A model generated the notes under the pieces. The model saw only the letters and a list, made by a program, of their open reading frames with translations. It did not search any database and was not told where the DNA came from. This document shows positions 11,103-22,540 of a DNA stretch of 64,000 nt, one piece after another; within the stretch, counting starts at the first letter, position 1; each line of letters opens with the position of its first letter. This DNA comes from Paraburkholderia tuberum STM678 (GTDB taxonomy: Bacteria > Pseudomonadota > Gammaproteobacteria > Burkholderiales > Burkholderiaceae), in NCBI RefSeq assembly GCF_902833905.1, contig NZ_CADFGP010000014.1, positions 1 to 64,000 on the forward strand, read 5' to 3'. The translations under genes and the position numbers were made by a program.

Positions 11103-11181
11103 CGGTGGACGAAGCATTCAGGAAATTGGATTAAAGGAGACCGCCTTGCGGTCGTGGCTCGCGGCGCGCTGCGCGGGACGC

Positions 11182-11811
11182 TCAGCCGCCAAGTGCATCC
11201 AGCTTGAACTGGATCAGCTGGCGCGCCGAACTGTCGCTGTTCGACAGCGAGTCGAGCGCGAGCTTGTAGGCCGCGCGCGCGTCGTCGCGCTTGCCTTGGG
11301 CGGCGAGCAGGTCGCCGCGGCGGTCCGCCACGACGCCCTTGAAGGCATCGGATTGTGGCTCGGCCAGGAGCGCGAGGCCCTGGTCGTATGCCTTGTCGTC
11401 GAGCAGCAGCGATGCCATGCGCAGCTTCGCGATCTGCTTGAACTCGTCGTCCTTCGCGTGATCGATCGTCCATTGCAGCTGCGCTTTCGCGCCGGCTTCG
11501 TCGCCAGCGGCGTACAGCGCCTTGGCGGCGCCGAGCGCGGTCATCTGCGCGTAGGCAGTACGGCCGAACTTGTCTTCCATGTCGGCGGCGACGCGCGCAA
11601 TCTGCGCCTTATCGCCCGATGCCGCGGCTTGCTGAACCTGGTCATACAGCACCGCGGCTTCCGCGGCCTGACGACGCTGCCAGAAATTCCAGCCGTTCCA
11701 GCTCGCGCCTGCCAGCAACACCACCAGCACGATCCACGTGGTCGCATTGCCCCACTGCGTCCACCATGCCTTCAGACTTTCGATCGATTCTTGTTCGTCG
11801 TGGTAACTCAT
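11182..11811 (-). CDS. yfgM: YfgM family tetratricopeptide protein
   Basis: YfgM is an inner-membrane-anchored periplasmic protein that in E. coli associates with the SecYEG translocon and PpiD. The 209-residue protein has a short cytosolic head (MSYHDEQESIESLKAWW), one membrane segment at about 22-44, and a helical TPR-like periplasmic part with Ala-rich repeats. It sits between hisS and bamB as in E. coli and Pseudomonas. The gap to hisS is 66 bp. Confidence 0.92.
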   Translation of the reverse strand: MSYHDEQESIESLKAWWTQWGNATTWIVLVVLLAGASWNGWNFWQRRQAAEAAVLYDQVQQAAASGDKAQIARVAADMEDKFGRTAYAQMTALGAAKALYAAGDEAGAKAQLQWTIDHAKDDEFKQIAKLRMASLLLDDKAYDQGLALLAEPQSDAFKGVVADRRGDLLAAQGKRDDARAAYKLALDSLSNSDSSARQLIQFKLDALGG

Positions 11812-11877
11812 TGCCCGGCGATTTCCTCATTCTTGCTACGTGTGCGTGTCGAGCCAGCCGGCCCAACGACATCGCGA

Positions 11878-13218
11878 TCAGTCGTCGCCGTCTTCGGCGG
11901 ATGCAACCATCGCATTGATTAGATATTCGGTCAAGTCTTCGGCGGGCACGTTCTGTTGCTCGTTCTTACCGCCGTGGGCTTGCGTATCGCGCAGCGGTTT
12001 CACGCCGACCGTGCCGTTGGCGATCTCATCTTCGCCGAGCACGACCGCGAACGCGGCGCCGCTCGCGTCGGCGCGCTTCATCTGCGACTTGAAACTTGCC
12101 GACTGACCGTCCGCGCTGCAGTGCAGGATCACGTCGAGACCGGTATCGCGCAGACGCTCGGCGATGATGAACGCCTGCTCGCGCGCGGTGTCGCCCTGAT
12201 GGACCACGTACACGTCGCAACCTTCGTCTTCCGGCACGAGCTGTTCTTCCTTAAGCAGCTCGAGAATCCGCTCGACGCCCATCGCCCAGCCGCACGCAGC
12301 CGTCGGCTTGCCGCCGAGCTGTTCGATCAGCGGATCGTAGCGGCCGCCCGCCGCGACCGTGCCTTGCGCGCCGAGTTTGTCGGTCACCCACTCGAACACG
12401 GTCAGATTGTAGTAATCGAGACCGCGCACGAGACGCGGATTGATCGTGAACGGAAGGTTGTTCGCCTTCAGCAGACGCTGCAGAGCTTCGAAGTGCGCGC
12501 GCGATTCTTCCCCAAGAAAATCGATCAGCTTCGGCGCGTTCCGCGCAACTTCCTGCAGCGCAGGATTCTTCGTATCGAGCACGCGCAGCGGGTTCGTATA
12601 GAGACGGCGCTTCGCGTCTTCGTCGAGCACGTCCATGTGCTTTTCGAGATACGCGATCAGTTCGACACGATGCGCGGCGCGCTCTTCAGCGAGGCCCAGC
12701 GAGTTGATTTCGAGCTTGATGCCAGTCAGGCCGAGGTCGTCCCACAGACGCTGGCACATCATGATGATTTCCGCGTCCGCATCCGGACCCGCGAAACCGA
12801 GCGCCTCGACACCGACCTGGTGGAACTGGCGATAACGGCCGCGCTGCGGACGCTCGTGACGGAACATCGGACCGATATACCACAGACGCTTCGGGCCATC
12901 GTACAGCATGTTGTGTTCGATCGACGCGCGCACCACGGCCGCCGTGTTTTCCGGGCGCATCGTCAGGTTTTCGCCGTTCAATGCGTCGGTGAAGCTGTAC
13001 ATCTCTTTTTCGACGATGTCGGTCACTTCGCCGATACCGCGTGTGAACAGCTGCGTATGCTCGACGATCGGCGTGCGGATATTCTGGTATCCGTACGAAC
13101 GCAGCATCGACTTGACGGTGGTTTCGAAAAATTCCCAGAGCCCGGCTTCCTGCGGAAGGATGTCGTTCATGCCCTTCACGCCAGACAGCTTCTCGAGCTT
13201 TTTCTTCTGTTCAGTCAT
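11878..13218 (-). CDS. hisS: Histidyl-tRNA synthetase
   Basis: A class II synthetase that charges tRNA-His. The 446-residue protein starts with the family sequence [20 protein letters not shown], has motif 2 ([22 protein letters not shown], about residues 116-137), the histidine-A motif [15 protein letters not shown], motif 3 ([13 protein letters not shown]) and a C-terminal anticodon-binding domain. It stands 21 bp after ispG. This is the catalytic paralogue of HisZ encoded further along the same strand. Confidence 0.98.
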   Translation of the reverse strand: MTEQKKKLEKLSGVKGMNDILPQEAGLWEFFETTVKSMLRSYGYQNIRTPIVEHTQLFTRGIGEVTDIVEKEMYSFTDALNGENLTMRPENTAAVVRASIEHNMLYDGPKRLWYIGPMFRHERPQRGRYRQFHQVGVEALGFAGPDADAEIIMMCQRLWDDLGLTGIKLEINSLGLAEERAAHRVELIAYLEKHMDVLDEDAKRRLYTNPLRVLDTKNPALQEVARNAPKLIDFLGEESRAHFEALQRLLKANNLPFTINPRLVRGLDYYNLTVFEWVTDKLGAQGTVAAGGRYDPLIEQLGGKPTAACGWAMGVERILELLKEEQLVPEDEGCDVYVVHQGDTAREQAFIIAERLRDTGLDVILHCSADGQSASFKSQMKRADASGAAFAVVLGEDEIANGTVGVKPLRDTQAHGGKNEQQNVPAEDLTEYLINAMVASAEDGDD

Positions 13219-13239
13219 CTGTGTTTCGATAGCCGGTTT

Positions 13240-14556
<1,317 letters not shown>

Positions 14557-14597
14557 TTACGCCGCACGCGCTATGCAAAAACGCAGCGCCTGAATTG

Positions 14598-14629
14598 AAA
14601 AAGCGCCGCGGACCGGTTGACCGCGGCGC
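14598..14629 (-). terminator. Intrinsic terminator of rodZ
   Basis: A 9-bp perfect GC stem (14603-14611 with 14621-14629, GCGCCGCGG/CCGCGGCGC, 9-nt loop), followed on the minus strand by TTTTT (14598-14602). It begins 12 bp after the rodZ stop. Confidence 0.85.
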
Positions 14630-14641
14630 GTACCGTATCTG

Positions 14642-15781
14642 TCAAGGCAGCGCAAAGCGCGCCACGTTGCCCTTGGCTGTCGCATATTTCGAGGGATCGA
14701 CCGGCTGGCCGTCGAGCGTCACCGACTCGAGACCCGCCTTGTTGCCGACCGTGACCTTGAACGGACCGACACCCGTCACTTGCTTCGGATCGCCGGCATG
14801 CACGAGGCCGGAGAACAATTCCTTGCCGTTCTTGTCACGCACGCTGAACCAGCTGTCCTGCGTCACGCGCAGCGCGACGACCGCCTCGCCGAGCGCTGGC
14901 GTGACCGCCGGTGCCGACGCGTTCGCCACGACCGCCGGTGCATTTGCGCTCTCCATGGCGACCTGTGCCTGAGCCTGCGAGCCGGCCTTCGGTGCCGCGG
15001 CCGTCGGTGCCGCCGTTGCCGCTGTATTCGCTGCCGGGGCCGAGCCCGGCGCGGTGCCAGTGGCAAGCGGAGCCGGCATCGGCGTTGCCGACGCAGACAC
15101 CGCATTATCCGCGCTCGCCGCGTTGTCAGCCGTGGCCGCCGCGTCCGGCGCCGATGCCCCTTGCGCCGCCGTCGCCGGACCCTGAGCGACCGCGCCCGAA
15201 GCCGCCGTGTCGCTGATAGTCGAACTATTCGCGCTTGCCTTCAGGCGCGCGAGCCACGCGGACGAATCACCGCCGTTAGTGCGCCACATCCCGAGTGCGA
15301 TGACCGCGACGACGATCGCCGCAATGCCCCACAGCCACGAACGGCTCTTATGCCCGCTGTCGCCAAGCGACAGCGAAACCTTGCCGCGCGGCAGATCCTT
15401 GCCCGATGACGCCGGCATCGACAGATTCGGCGCCGGCACGCCCTTCTCGCGACGCAGCGCCGCCGTAAAAGGCGCCGGATCGGCGCCCAGCATTTTCGCG
15501 TAGCTGCGCACGACGCCGAGTGCGAACGTCGTGTCCGGCAGATGGCTGACGTCGCCCGCCTCGAGCGCGCTCAGCTTGACGACCGACACCTTCAGCCGCG
15601 CCGACACGTCCTCGATAGTCCAGCCTTTCGACTCGCGCAACTGGGTCAAGCGCGCGCCAACCGCTGCCAACGAATCAAGGGCCGGCTGCACGACAGGCTG
15701 GACCACCGCCCTTGCAACGGGTGCCGGATGGCCATCGCTCGTGTCTGTCTCGTGCGGCTGCGGGTGCTGCGGCTCACTCAT
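14642..15781 (-). CDS. rodZ: Cytoskeletal protein RodZ
   Basis: RodZ links the MreB cytoskeleton to the cell-wall elongation machinery. The 379-residue protein has a Cro/C1-type helix-turn-helix at about 40-110 (GARLTQLRESKGWTIEDVS), a membrane segment at about 148-166, and an Ala/Pro/Thr-rich periplasmic linker of about 120 residues. A C-terminal DUF4115 beta domain (WFSVRDKNGKELFSG) ends it. The linker is low complexity and is the main length difference from E. coli RodZ (337 aa). It lies between rlmN and ispG and ends at an intrinsic terminator. Confidence 0.95.
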   Translation of the reverse strand: MSEPQHPQPHETDTSDGHPAPVARAVVQPVVQPALDSLAAVGARLTQLRESKGWTIEDVSARLKVSVVKLSALEAGDVSHLPDTTFALGVVRSYAKMLGADPAPFTAALRREKGVPAPNLSMPASSGKDLPRGKVSLSLGDSGHKSRSWLWGIAAIVVAVIALGMWRTNGGDSSAWLARLKASANSSTISDTAASGAVAQGPATAAQGASAPDAAATADNAASADNAVSASATPMPAPLATGTAPGSAPAANTAATAAPTAAAPKAGSQAQAQVAMESANAPAVVANASAPAVTPALGEAVVALRVTQDSWFSVRDKNGKELFSGLVHAGDPKQVTGVGPFKVTVGNKAGLESVTLDGQPVDPSKYATAKGNVARFALP

Positions 15782-16003
15782 CCCAAATCCTTTCGCGTCG
15801 ATTCTTTTAATCGTGCGACCGGACGGGCTCGAGCGTCACGTCCAAATCGCAGACCGTTTATAACAAAATGTGCGGCTTTGTGTACCGCTCCCGATCGATT
15901 CTGCAAACTTTCTTTTAATCGCCGGTGGCATGGGAGCATTTTTGCGCTCGCGGTACTTTCCGCCGAACGCCGACGCCCTGCCGCCCCTCGCGATTACACG
16001 GCG

Positions 16004-17155
16004 TTACACGGCGCGAACCTCGATCACCTTCGCCGCCTTCCCGGTGCGCTCAGCAAGACGCGTGCGGTCTTTCACCGCGCCGGCCAGCTGACCGCAGGCA
16101 GCATCGATATCGTCGCCGCGGGTCTTGCGCACAGTGGTGACCACGCCAGCGTCCATCAACACCTGCGCAAACCGCTTGATCTGTTCCGGCTTCGAACGGA
16201 TAAGGCCCGATTCGGGGAACGGATTGAACGGAATCAGATTGAACTTGCACGGCACGTTACGCGTGACGGCGAGCAACTCGCCCGCGTGCGCCTCGCTGTC
16301 GTTCACGCCATCGAGCATGCAGTATTCGAACGTAATGAAATCTCGCGGCGCGACTTTCAGATAGCGCTCGCACGCCGCCATCAGCTCGCGCAGCGGGTAC
16401 TTTTTGTTGAGCGGCACCAGCACGTCGCGCAGCGCGTCGTTCGAGGCATGCAGCGACACCGCGAGCGCCACGGGCAGATCCGCGCCGAGCCGGTCCATCA
16501 TCGGTACGACGCCCGAAGTGGACAACGTGACGCGCCGGCGCGACAGGCCGTACGCATTGTCGTCGAGCATCAGGCGCATGGCCGGCACGACTGCGTCGTA
16601 ATTGAGCAGCGGCTCGCCCATCCCCATCATCACGACGTTCGTGACGACGCGCTCGCCCTTGCCGTCGCCGCCCATCGCGCGGCCGCCGGCATCACCACGC
16701 GATGCGCGCAGCGCAAACTCAGCCATGCGCAACTGGCCGATGATTTCGCCGGTGGTGAGATTGCGGGAGAACCCCTGCTTGCCGGTCGAGCAGAACCGGC
16801 AGTTGACCGCACACCCAGCCTGTGACGACACACACAGCGTGCCGCGCGTTTCTTCGGGGATGTAGACGGTTTCAACGGCGTTGCCGTTTCCGACGTCGAT
16901 CAGCCACTTGCGTGTGCCGTCCGACGAAACGTGGTCGCTGACGACGCCCGGCATCGTGATCGCGGCGCGCCCTTTGAGCTTTTCGCGCAAGGACTTCGCG
17001 AGATCGGTCATGCCGTCGAAGTCGGCAGCGTTGTATTGATGAATCCAGCGCTGCAATTGCTTGGCGCGAAACGGTTTCTCGCCCAGGCTGTCGCAATAGG
17101 CGACGAGCCCTTGGGCGTCGAGGTCGAGAAGGTTGACGGAGGGACTGCTCGTCAT
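16004..17155 (-). CDS. rlmN: 23S rRNA/tRNA adenine C2-methyltransferase RlmN
   Basis: A radical SAM enzyme that methylates A2503 of 23S rRNA and A37 of some tRNAs. The radical SAM motif C-x3-C-x2-C is seen as CAVNCRFC at about residues 115-122, preceded by TLCVSSQAG, and the C-terminal methyl-carrying cysteine is present in AACGQLAG. I chose the ATG at 17155 (383 aa) because CAGGA precedes it; an ATG five codons upstream is possible. It lies between ndk and rodZ. No pilF/pilW gene follows in the 222-bp gap before rodZ. Confidence 0.96.
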   Translation of the reverse strand: MTSSPSVNLLDLDAQGLVAYCDSLGEKPFRAKQLQRWIHQYNAADFDGMTDLAKSLREKLKGRAAITMPGVVSDHVSSDGTRKWLIDVGNGNAVETVYIPEETRGTLCVSSQAGCAVNCRFCSTGKQGFSRNLTTGEIIGQLRMAEFALRASRGDAGGRAMGGDGKGERVVTNVVMMGMGEPLLNYDAVVPAMRLMLDDNAYGLSRRRVTLSTSGVVPMMDRLGADLPVALAVSLHASNDALRDVLVPLNKKYPLRELMAACERYLKVAPRDFITFEYCMLDGVNDSEAHAGELLAVTRNVPCKFNLIPFNPFPESGLIRSKPEQIKRFAQVLMDAGVVTTVRKTRGDDIDAACGQLAGAVKDRTRLAERTGKAAKVIEVRAV

Positions 17156-17365
17156 ATCGAATCCTGCCATTTCATTGCGAGACTACGTTCATGCAACAAG
17201 CTGCATGAACGCCGTGCCCGTTCGCGCCCATTCCTGCTGCTTTTACCTTACTACTTTGCCGTGCAACGCGCGCGATTCATGCGATAAAACACTTCGGCTG
17301 CACGAAACGCGCCAGGCGGACACGGCTTACGACCGAGGCCAGTGCCTGACCTCAGCGCGAGGCGC

Positions 17366-17791
17366 TCAACGCGAGTAGACGTTGACTTGGGGGAAGAAGA
17401 ATGCGATTTCAATCGCGGCCGTTTCCGGTGCGTCCGAGCCGTGCACCGCGTTGGCGTCGATGCTGTCCGCGAAGTCGGCACGGATCGTGCCCTTTTCTGC
17501 CTTCTTCGGGTCAGTCGCACCCATCAGATCACGGTGTTTCAGGATCGCGTTTTCGCCTTCCAGCGCCTGCACGACCACCGGACCCGAGATCATGAATTCG
17601 ACGAGGTCCTTGAAGAACGGACGTGCTGCGTGCACGGCGTAGAACTTCTCGGCGTCAGCACGCGACAGATGAACCATGCGCGATGCCACGATCTTCAGAC
17701 CAGCGTTTTCAAAACGGGTATAGATCTGGCCGATCACGTTCTTGGCCACTGCGTCCGGTTTGATAATCGACAGGGTGCGCTCGATCGCCAT
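17366..17791 (-). CDS. ndk: Nucleoside diphosphate kinase
   Basis: Ndk equalises nucleoside triphosphate pools by transferring the ATP gamma phosphate through a phosphohistidine. The 141-residue protein begins [14 protein letters not shown] and has the catalytic His117 in [10 protein letters not shown]. Full length and conserved throughout. A GGAG lies 7 nt before the start, and an extended -10 promoter element is present 47 nt upstream. First gene of the long minus-strand array. Confidence 0.98.
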   Translation of the reverse strand: MAIERTLSIIKPDAVAKNVIGQIYTRFENAGLKIVASRMVHLSRADAEKFYAVHAARPFFKDLVEFMISGPVVVQALEGENAILKHRDLMGATDPKKAEKGTIRADFADSIDANAVHGSDAPETAAIEIAFFFPQVNVYSR

Positions 17792-17837
17792 AAAAGCTCC
17801 AAAAAATTAAGAAGTTACAGATTCAAATGAATCCGCT

Positions 17838-17846
17838 ATTGTAGCA
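17838..17846 (-). promoter_or_regulatory. Probable extended -10 promoter of ndk
   Basis: Minus-strand reading gives TGCTACAAT, an extended -10 element (TGn followed by TACAAT), about 47 nt upstream of the ndk start. No strong -35 is visible, as is common when the TG extension is present. Confidence 0.5.
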
Positions 17847-18059
17847 TGTTCCCGTGCATCATTGCGATTGAACCCTTACAGCACTGAAAGGATCAAAGCA
17901 AAGGGCGCGAAATACTGGTAGCGTAGGCGATGTGGGCGACTGGAGGTATTGAAACTCCGTGCTGCCGCGCTAATCTTACGGATGAACGGTGCGCCCGCCG
18001 GCGCTTCGCAAATTGCCGTATCACCATCACGAAACACGCTTCCGAGGTAAGGAGAGATC

Positions 18060-18758
18060 ATGAACGAACATCCGTATATGTTTGGCCGCAACGGCGCGGT
18101 CAGCACGGTCGAAACACGCAACCGCGTGCTGCGGAATACCTACTGGCTGCTCGCGCTGTCCATGATTCCGACCGTGCTCGGCGCGTGGGTGGGTCTTGCC
18201 ACCGGCTTCTCACTGTTTGCCGCCACCAGCCCCGCCATGAGCATGCTGGCATTCTTCGCGATCGCCTTCGGCTTCATGTTCGCGATCCAGCGCACCAAGG
18301 ACAGCGCCGTCGGCGTCTTCGTACTGCTCGGCTTCACGTTCTTCATGGGGCTGATGCTGTCGCGCATTCTCGCGTTCGTGCTCGGCTTCTCGAACGGCCC
18401 GTCGCTGATCATGCTCGCTTTTGGTGGCACCGGTGTGATCTTCGCGGCCATGGCGACCATCGCCACGGTCAGCAAACGTGACTTCTCGGGCCTCGGCAAG
18501 TGGCTCTTCATGGGCGTGATCGTGATCCTGCTGGCTTCGGTCGCGAACGTGTTCCTGCAACTGCCGGCGCTGATGCTGACGGTTTCAGTCATGGCAATCG
18601 TGATCTTTTCCGTCTACATCATGTTCGACGTGCAGCGCGTCGTGAACGGCGGCGAGACGAATTACATCACGGCGACGCTGGCGATCTACCTGGATCTGTA
18701 CAACGTGTTCGTCAATCTGCTTGCGCTGCTCGGCATTTTTGGCGGCAACCGCAATTAA
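18060..18758 (+). CDS. Bax inhibitor-1/YccA family membrane protein
   Basis: A 232-residue integral membrane protein with about seven hydrophobic segments and the BI-1 family C-terminus (SVYIMFDVQRVVNGGE, then YLDLYNVFVNLLALLGIFGG), including the conserved Asp residues used for ion/pH sensing in BsYetJ. Bacterial members (YccA, YbhL) interact with FtsH or act in calcium leak; which applies here is unknown. A strong ribosome binding site (TAAGGAGA) precedes the ATG. It is divergent from ndk and ends at a strong terminator, so it is monocistronic. Confidence 0.93.
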   Translation: MNEHPYMFGRNGAVSTVETRNRVLRNTYWLLALSMIPTVLGAWVGLATGFSLFAATSPAMSMLAFFAIAFGFMFAIQRTKDSAVGVFVLLGFTFFMGLMLSRILAFVLGFSNGPSLIMLAFGGTGVIFAAMATIATVSKRDFSGLGKWLFMGVIVILLASVANVFLQLPALMLTVSVMAIVIFSVYIMFDVQRVVNGGETNYITATLAIYLDLYNVFVNLLALLGIFGGNRN

Positions 18759-18810
18759 GTTTGCCCGGTCGTGCGGCGTGCCCCACGCCGCACTCGACGC
18801 TCAAATTAGA

Positions 18811-18843
18811 AGCCCATAACGATTGCTCGTTATGGGCTTTTTC
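18811..18843 (+). terminator. Intrinsic terminator of the BI-1 family gene
   Basis: A 12-bp perfect stem (18811-18822 with 18827-18838, AGCCCATAACGA/TCGTTATGGGCT, loop TTGC) followed by a T-rich tract, 52 nt after the stop codon. Textbook rho-independent terminator. Confidence 0.92.
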
Positions 18844-18903
18844 ATTACCTGACCACCCGGCGCATGGCGTGCAGCGCGACCGGACGCCAACCGGGCGCCA
18901 CAG

Positions 18904-19677
18904 TCACACCGTCAACCACGCGAAACCTTCGCTCTGCGACGCAACCACCACCTCCGTGGGAGCCGCGTCAAGCACGCCCGCCAGCGCCGCCTGCGCAAGT
19001 TCCGGCAGATTGTTCTGCTGGCTCAGATGCGCCGCGACCAGATGCCGCAAGCGCGAGCGGTCGAGCGACGCCAGGATTTCAGCCGCCGCGTGATTGTTCA
19101 GATGCCCGTGATTGCCGCCGATACGCGCCTTCAGCGACGGCGGGTAACGACTGCCCGCGAGCATCTGCACGTCATGATTGCATTCGAGCACGAGCGCGTC
19201 GCAGCCACTCAGCACCGCGCTGATATGCGGCGTGGACGTGCCCACGTCGGTGAGCACGCCAAGCCGGCTCGCGCCGTTCGAGAATACGTATTGGAGCGGT
19301 TCGCGGGCGTCGTGCGGAACGGTATAAGGGAGAACGCTGAGCTCTCCGATCGATACCGCCTCGTCGCCCCACAGCACCTGCAGGTCAACATCGGCTTCGT
19401 CGGCGCCCACCGCGCGCGCGGTGCCCCAGCTCATGTACAGCGGAATCGACCACTTGCGCGCCAGCGTCAATGCGCTGCCGATGTGATCGCTATGTTCATG
19501 CGTAATCAGGATCGCGTCGAGGTGCTCGGCACTCGCGCCGAGCCGCGTCAGACGCCGCTCGACTTCGCGCGCGGAAAAACCGCAATCGAGCAGCACACGC
19601 GTGGTGACCGCACCGCTGCGCGCCTCCACCAGCAGCGCATTGCCTTCACTGCCGCTGCCGAGACTTGCGAAGCGCAC
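18904..19677 (-). CDS. MBL-fold metallo-hydrolase (YycJ/WalJ-like)
   Basis: A 257-residue metallo-beta-lactamase-fold protein with the metal-binding motif THEHSDH at about 59-65 and a further His in VPHDAREP. It resembles the YycJ/YcbL group of single-domain hydrolases, whose substrates are mostly unknown. It starts 8 bp after the bamC stop in an apparent dapA-bamC-hydrolase transcription unit. The link to outer-membrane assembly is positional only. Confidence 0.9.
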   Translation of the reverse strand: MRFASLGSGSEGNALLVEARSGAVTTRVLLDCGFSAREVERRLTRLGASAEHLDAILITHEHSDHIGSALTLARKWSIPLYMSWGTARAVGADEADVDLQVLWGDEAVSIGELSVLPYTVPHDAREPLQYVFSNGASRLGVLTDVGTSTPHISAVLSGCDALVLECNHDVQMLAGSRYPPSLKARIGGNHGHLNNHAAAEILASLDRSRLRHLVAAHLSQQNNLPELAQAALAGVLDAAPTEVVVASQSEGFAWLTV

Positions 19678-19685
19678 GACCCGCC

Positions 19686-20825
19686 TTAGTTCAGTTGCGC
19701 GTGCAGCAGCGACACGATGCGCTGCGCGTCCGACGACGTGTCGATCTGCCCATTCGCGTCGACGACCGCGACCTGCGTCACCGCGTCGCCCTTCGCGCGC
19801 ACGTTGACGAGGAATTCCTGGCCCGGCTTGCGCGTCGAATTGCCGCTGTAGAACAGTTTGCCGAACAGGCCTTCCTTCTTCAGTTCCTGCATCGAATCCG
19901 CGTAGCGCACGTAGTAGATGCCCTTCTCGCGATCGCGGTTGTCGACCGTAAAGTTGGTGCGATCGAGCGCGAGGCCCACACGCAGCCAGGCACGGTCGAA
20001 CGACTCCTGCAGATCGAGCGTCGACGCACCCGCGCTCTGCTCGATCGTGGTCGGCGCGGCGGCGGTGCGCGCGTCGGTCAGCAGCTGCTTCGATTGTGCT
20101 TCAGTCAGGCCGAACTTCTGCATCAGCTTGGCGAGAAACAGCGCCTCGAGCGCCGGATCACGCGGACGCTCTTCCCAGCGCGAAGACGTCTTGTCCTGCC
20201 CGGTCATCACCTCTTCCATCGCGCTGTGCGTGATCGAGATATCGGTCGCGCTGTCCGGACCGCGCGATACCAGCGTGCGGAAACTGTCGCGGGTGCCCGA
20301 CGAATAGGCGAAGTCGATGACCTTGCCGACCGTGCGCCGGAACCAGTCGTCCGGAATGTTCGCGCGGTTTTCCGCCCAGTCGGTCGTCATGATGCCGGTG
20401 GCCGGCGCATCGGTCTTCAGCACGAAGCCGTTTTCCTGCCAGAACTCCTGCAGCTGCGGCCAGAGCTGTTCTGGGGAACGGCCGTCTACCACCAGCCAGC
20501 GACGGTCGCCGTCGCGCTCGATATGCATGCCGAGCGGATCCTGCGCGTTCGGCTGACCTTCGGTTGCGTTGCCGGCCGCCGTGACAGCGCGCGTCGGCGT
20601 GCCACCAAGCGCCAGATTGGCCGGCGGTGCCACATAGCGCTGGTCGTTCGGCGACGTGCTCAGATCGCTCGGCACGGCGAGCGGCGGCGCGCTCGAGGTC
20701 GCCTTGTAGTTGACGCGGTCGGAAGCGAACCAGTCGTTCAGCGTGTCACAGCCGGCGAGCGTCGACAGGGCAAGCGCCAGCGCCGCCATGCGGGTTGCGT
20801 GGAGGGAAAGTGCGGAACGTTTCAT
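19686..20825 (-). CDS. bamC: Outer membrane assembly lipoprotein BamC
   Basis: BamC is an accessory lipoprotein of the BAM complex. The 379-residue protein has a lipoprotein signal ending STLAGC (Cys26), an unstructured N-terminal part, and two helix-grip (NlpB) domains. It follows dapA as in E. coli, where nlpB also lies just after dapA. With bamB also in the window, two of the BAM lipoproteins are encoded about 9 kb apart. Confidence 0.93.
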   Translation of the reverse strand: MKRSALSLHATRMAALALALSTLAGCDTLNDWFASDRVNYKATSSAPPLAVPSDLSTSPNDQRYVAPPANLALGGTPTRAVTAAGNATEGQPNAQDPLGMHIERDGDRRWLVVDGRSPEQLWPQLQEFWQENGFVLKTDAPATGIMTTDWAENRANIPDDWFRRTVGKVIDFAYSSGTRDSFRTLVSRGPDSATDISITHSAMEEVMTGQDKTSSRWEERPRDPALEALFLAKLMQKFGLTEAQSKQLLTDARTAAAPTTIEQSAGASTLDLQESFDRAWLRVGLALDRTNFTVDNRDREKGIYYVRYADSMQELKKEGLFGKLFYSGNSTRKPGQEFLVNVRAKGDAVTQVAVVDANGQIDTSSDAQRIVSLLHAQLN

Positions 20826-20948
20826 GAGGTCCTTCGTGATGCTGGAACGCGATGCCTCGTTCGATCTGCCGGGAACGTGGGCTGAAGCGACGTCGGTTAA
20901 TGAAATGCCGGTGGCGGTCTTGCGTGGGCGGCGGGACGGTCGGCCCGT

Positions 20949-21866
<918 letters not shown>

Positions 21867-21909
21867 GAAACGCCATGAATATGATCAGGTAAACCGCGAT
21901 TGTAGCGGA

Positions 21910-22512
21910 TTAGCCAGCCAACTCGTAACAAGGTGGCGCTGTTGCCCGTGCGGGATCATGCGCCCGGGCCGTTTCCCGAACCGCGCAGATGCGCTGAACG
22001 TAGGCCGGACGCGGCTCGGCGAGAAATCCGTCCTGAAATGCGATCACCCGCAGGTGGCCCCGCACGGTGTCGAGCAGCTCGCCAGGCGCGAGCAAAAACG
22101 CCGGATTGGAGGGTTTGCCGACGCTTTCGTTTCCTTGCGCGAAGGTCTCGTAAACCAGTACGCCGCCGGGCGCGAGCGCGCGCAGCAACTGCGGAAAAAG
22201 CGGCCGGTGCAGGTAGTTGGTGACCACGACGGCGGCGAACGCCGCATCGGCCGGTAGTGGCCACGTCGCGCCTTCGAGATCGGCCACGAGAGGTGTGACG
22301 AGCGGCGCGTCGCGCAGCAGGTCGAGAGCAGCCGCGTCGCGATCGATCGCGGTGACCGGATGGCCGAGCGACGCAAAAAAGCGCGCATGCCGCCCGGCCC
22401 CCGACGCGACGTCGAGCACCGCGCCGCCCGGCGCGATCAGGTGCGCCCAGTGACGCACCCAGCGCGACGGTTCACCGAGGCCATGCAAGCCACTGGTAAC
22501 GGGCGTGCTCAT
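21910..22512 (-). CDS. Class I SAM-dependent methyltransferase
   Basis: A 200-residue Rossmann-fold methyltransferase with the SAM motif I LDVASGAGRHA at about 33-43 and the acidic motif II end AIDRD. Motif IV is FAAVVVTNYLHRP. The layout resembles tellurite-resistance/TehB-like small methyltransferases, but no substrate can be named. I chose the start at 22512 because further upstream sequence overlaps trpS and looks non-coding. It sits 28 bp after trpS. Confidence 0.88.
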   Translation of the reverse strand: MSTPVTSGLHGLGEPSRWVRHWAHLIAPGGAVLDVASGAGRHARFFASLGHPVTAIDRDAAALDLLRDAPLVTPLVADLEGATWPLPADAAFAAVVVTNYLHRPLFPQLLRALAPGGVLVYETFAQGNESVGKPSNPAFLLAPGELLDTVRGHLRVIAFQDGFLAEPRPAYVQRICAVRETARAHDPARATAPPCYELAG

Positions 22513-22540
22513 CGCAGCACCGCGGTGCGTCGGGTGCGCA

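Noticed and set aside
17876..18059. A possible tRNA or structured leader before the BI-1 family gene
   Set aside because: I looked for a cloverleaf and a conserved TTCGA loop and could not form one; only scattered short complementary segments are present.
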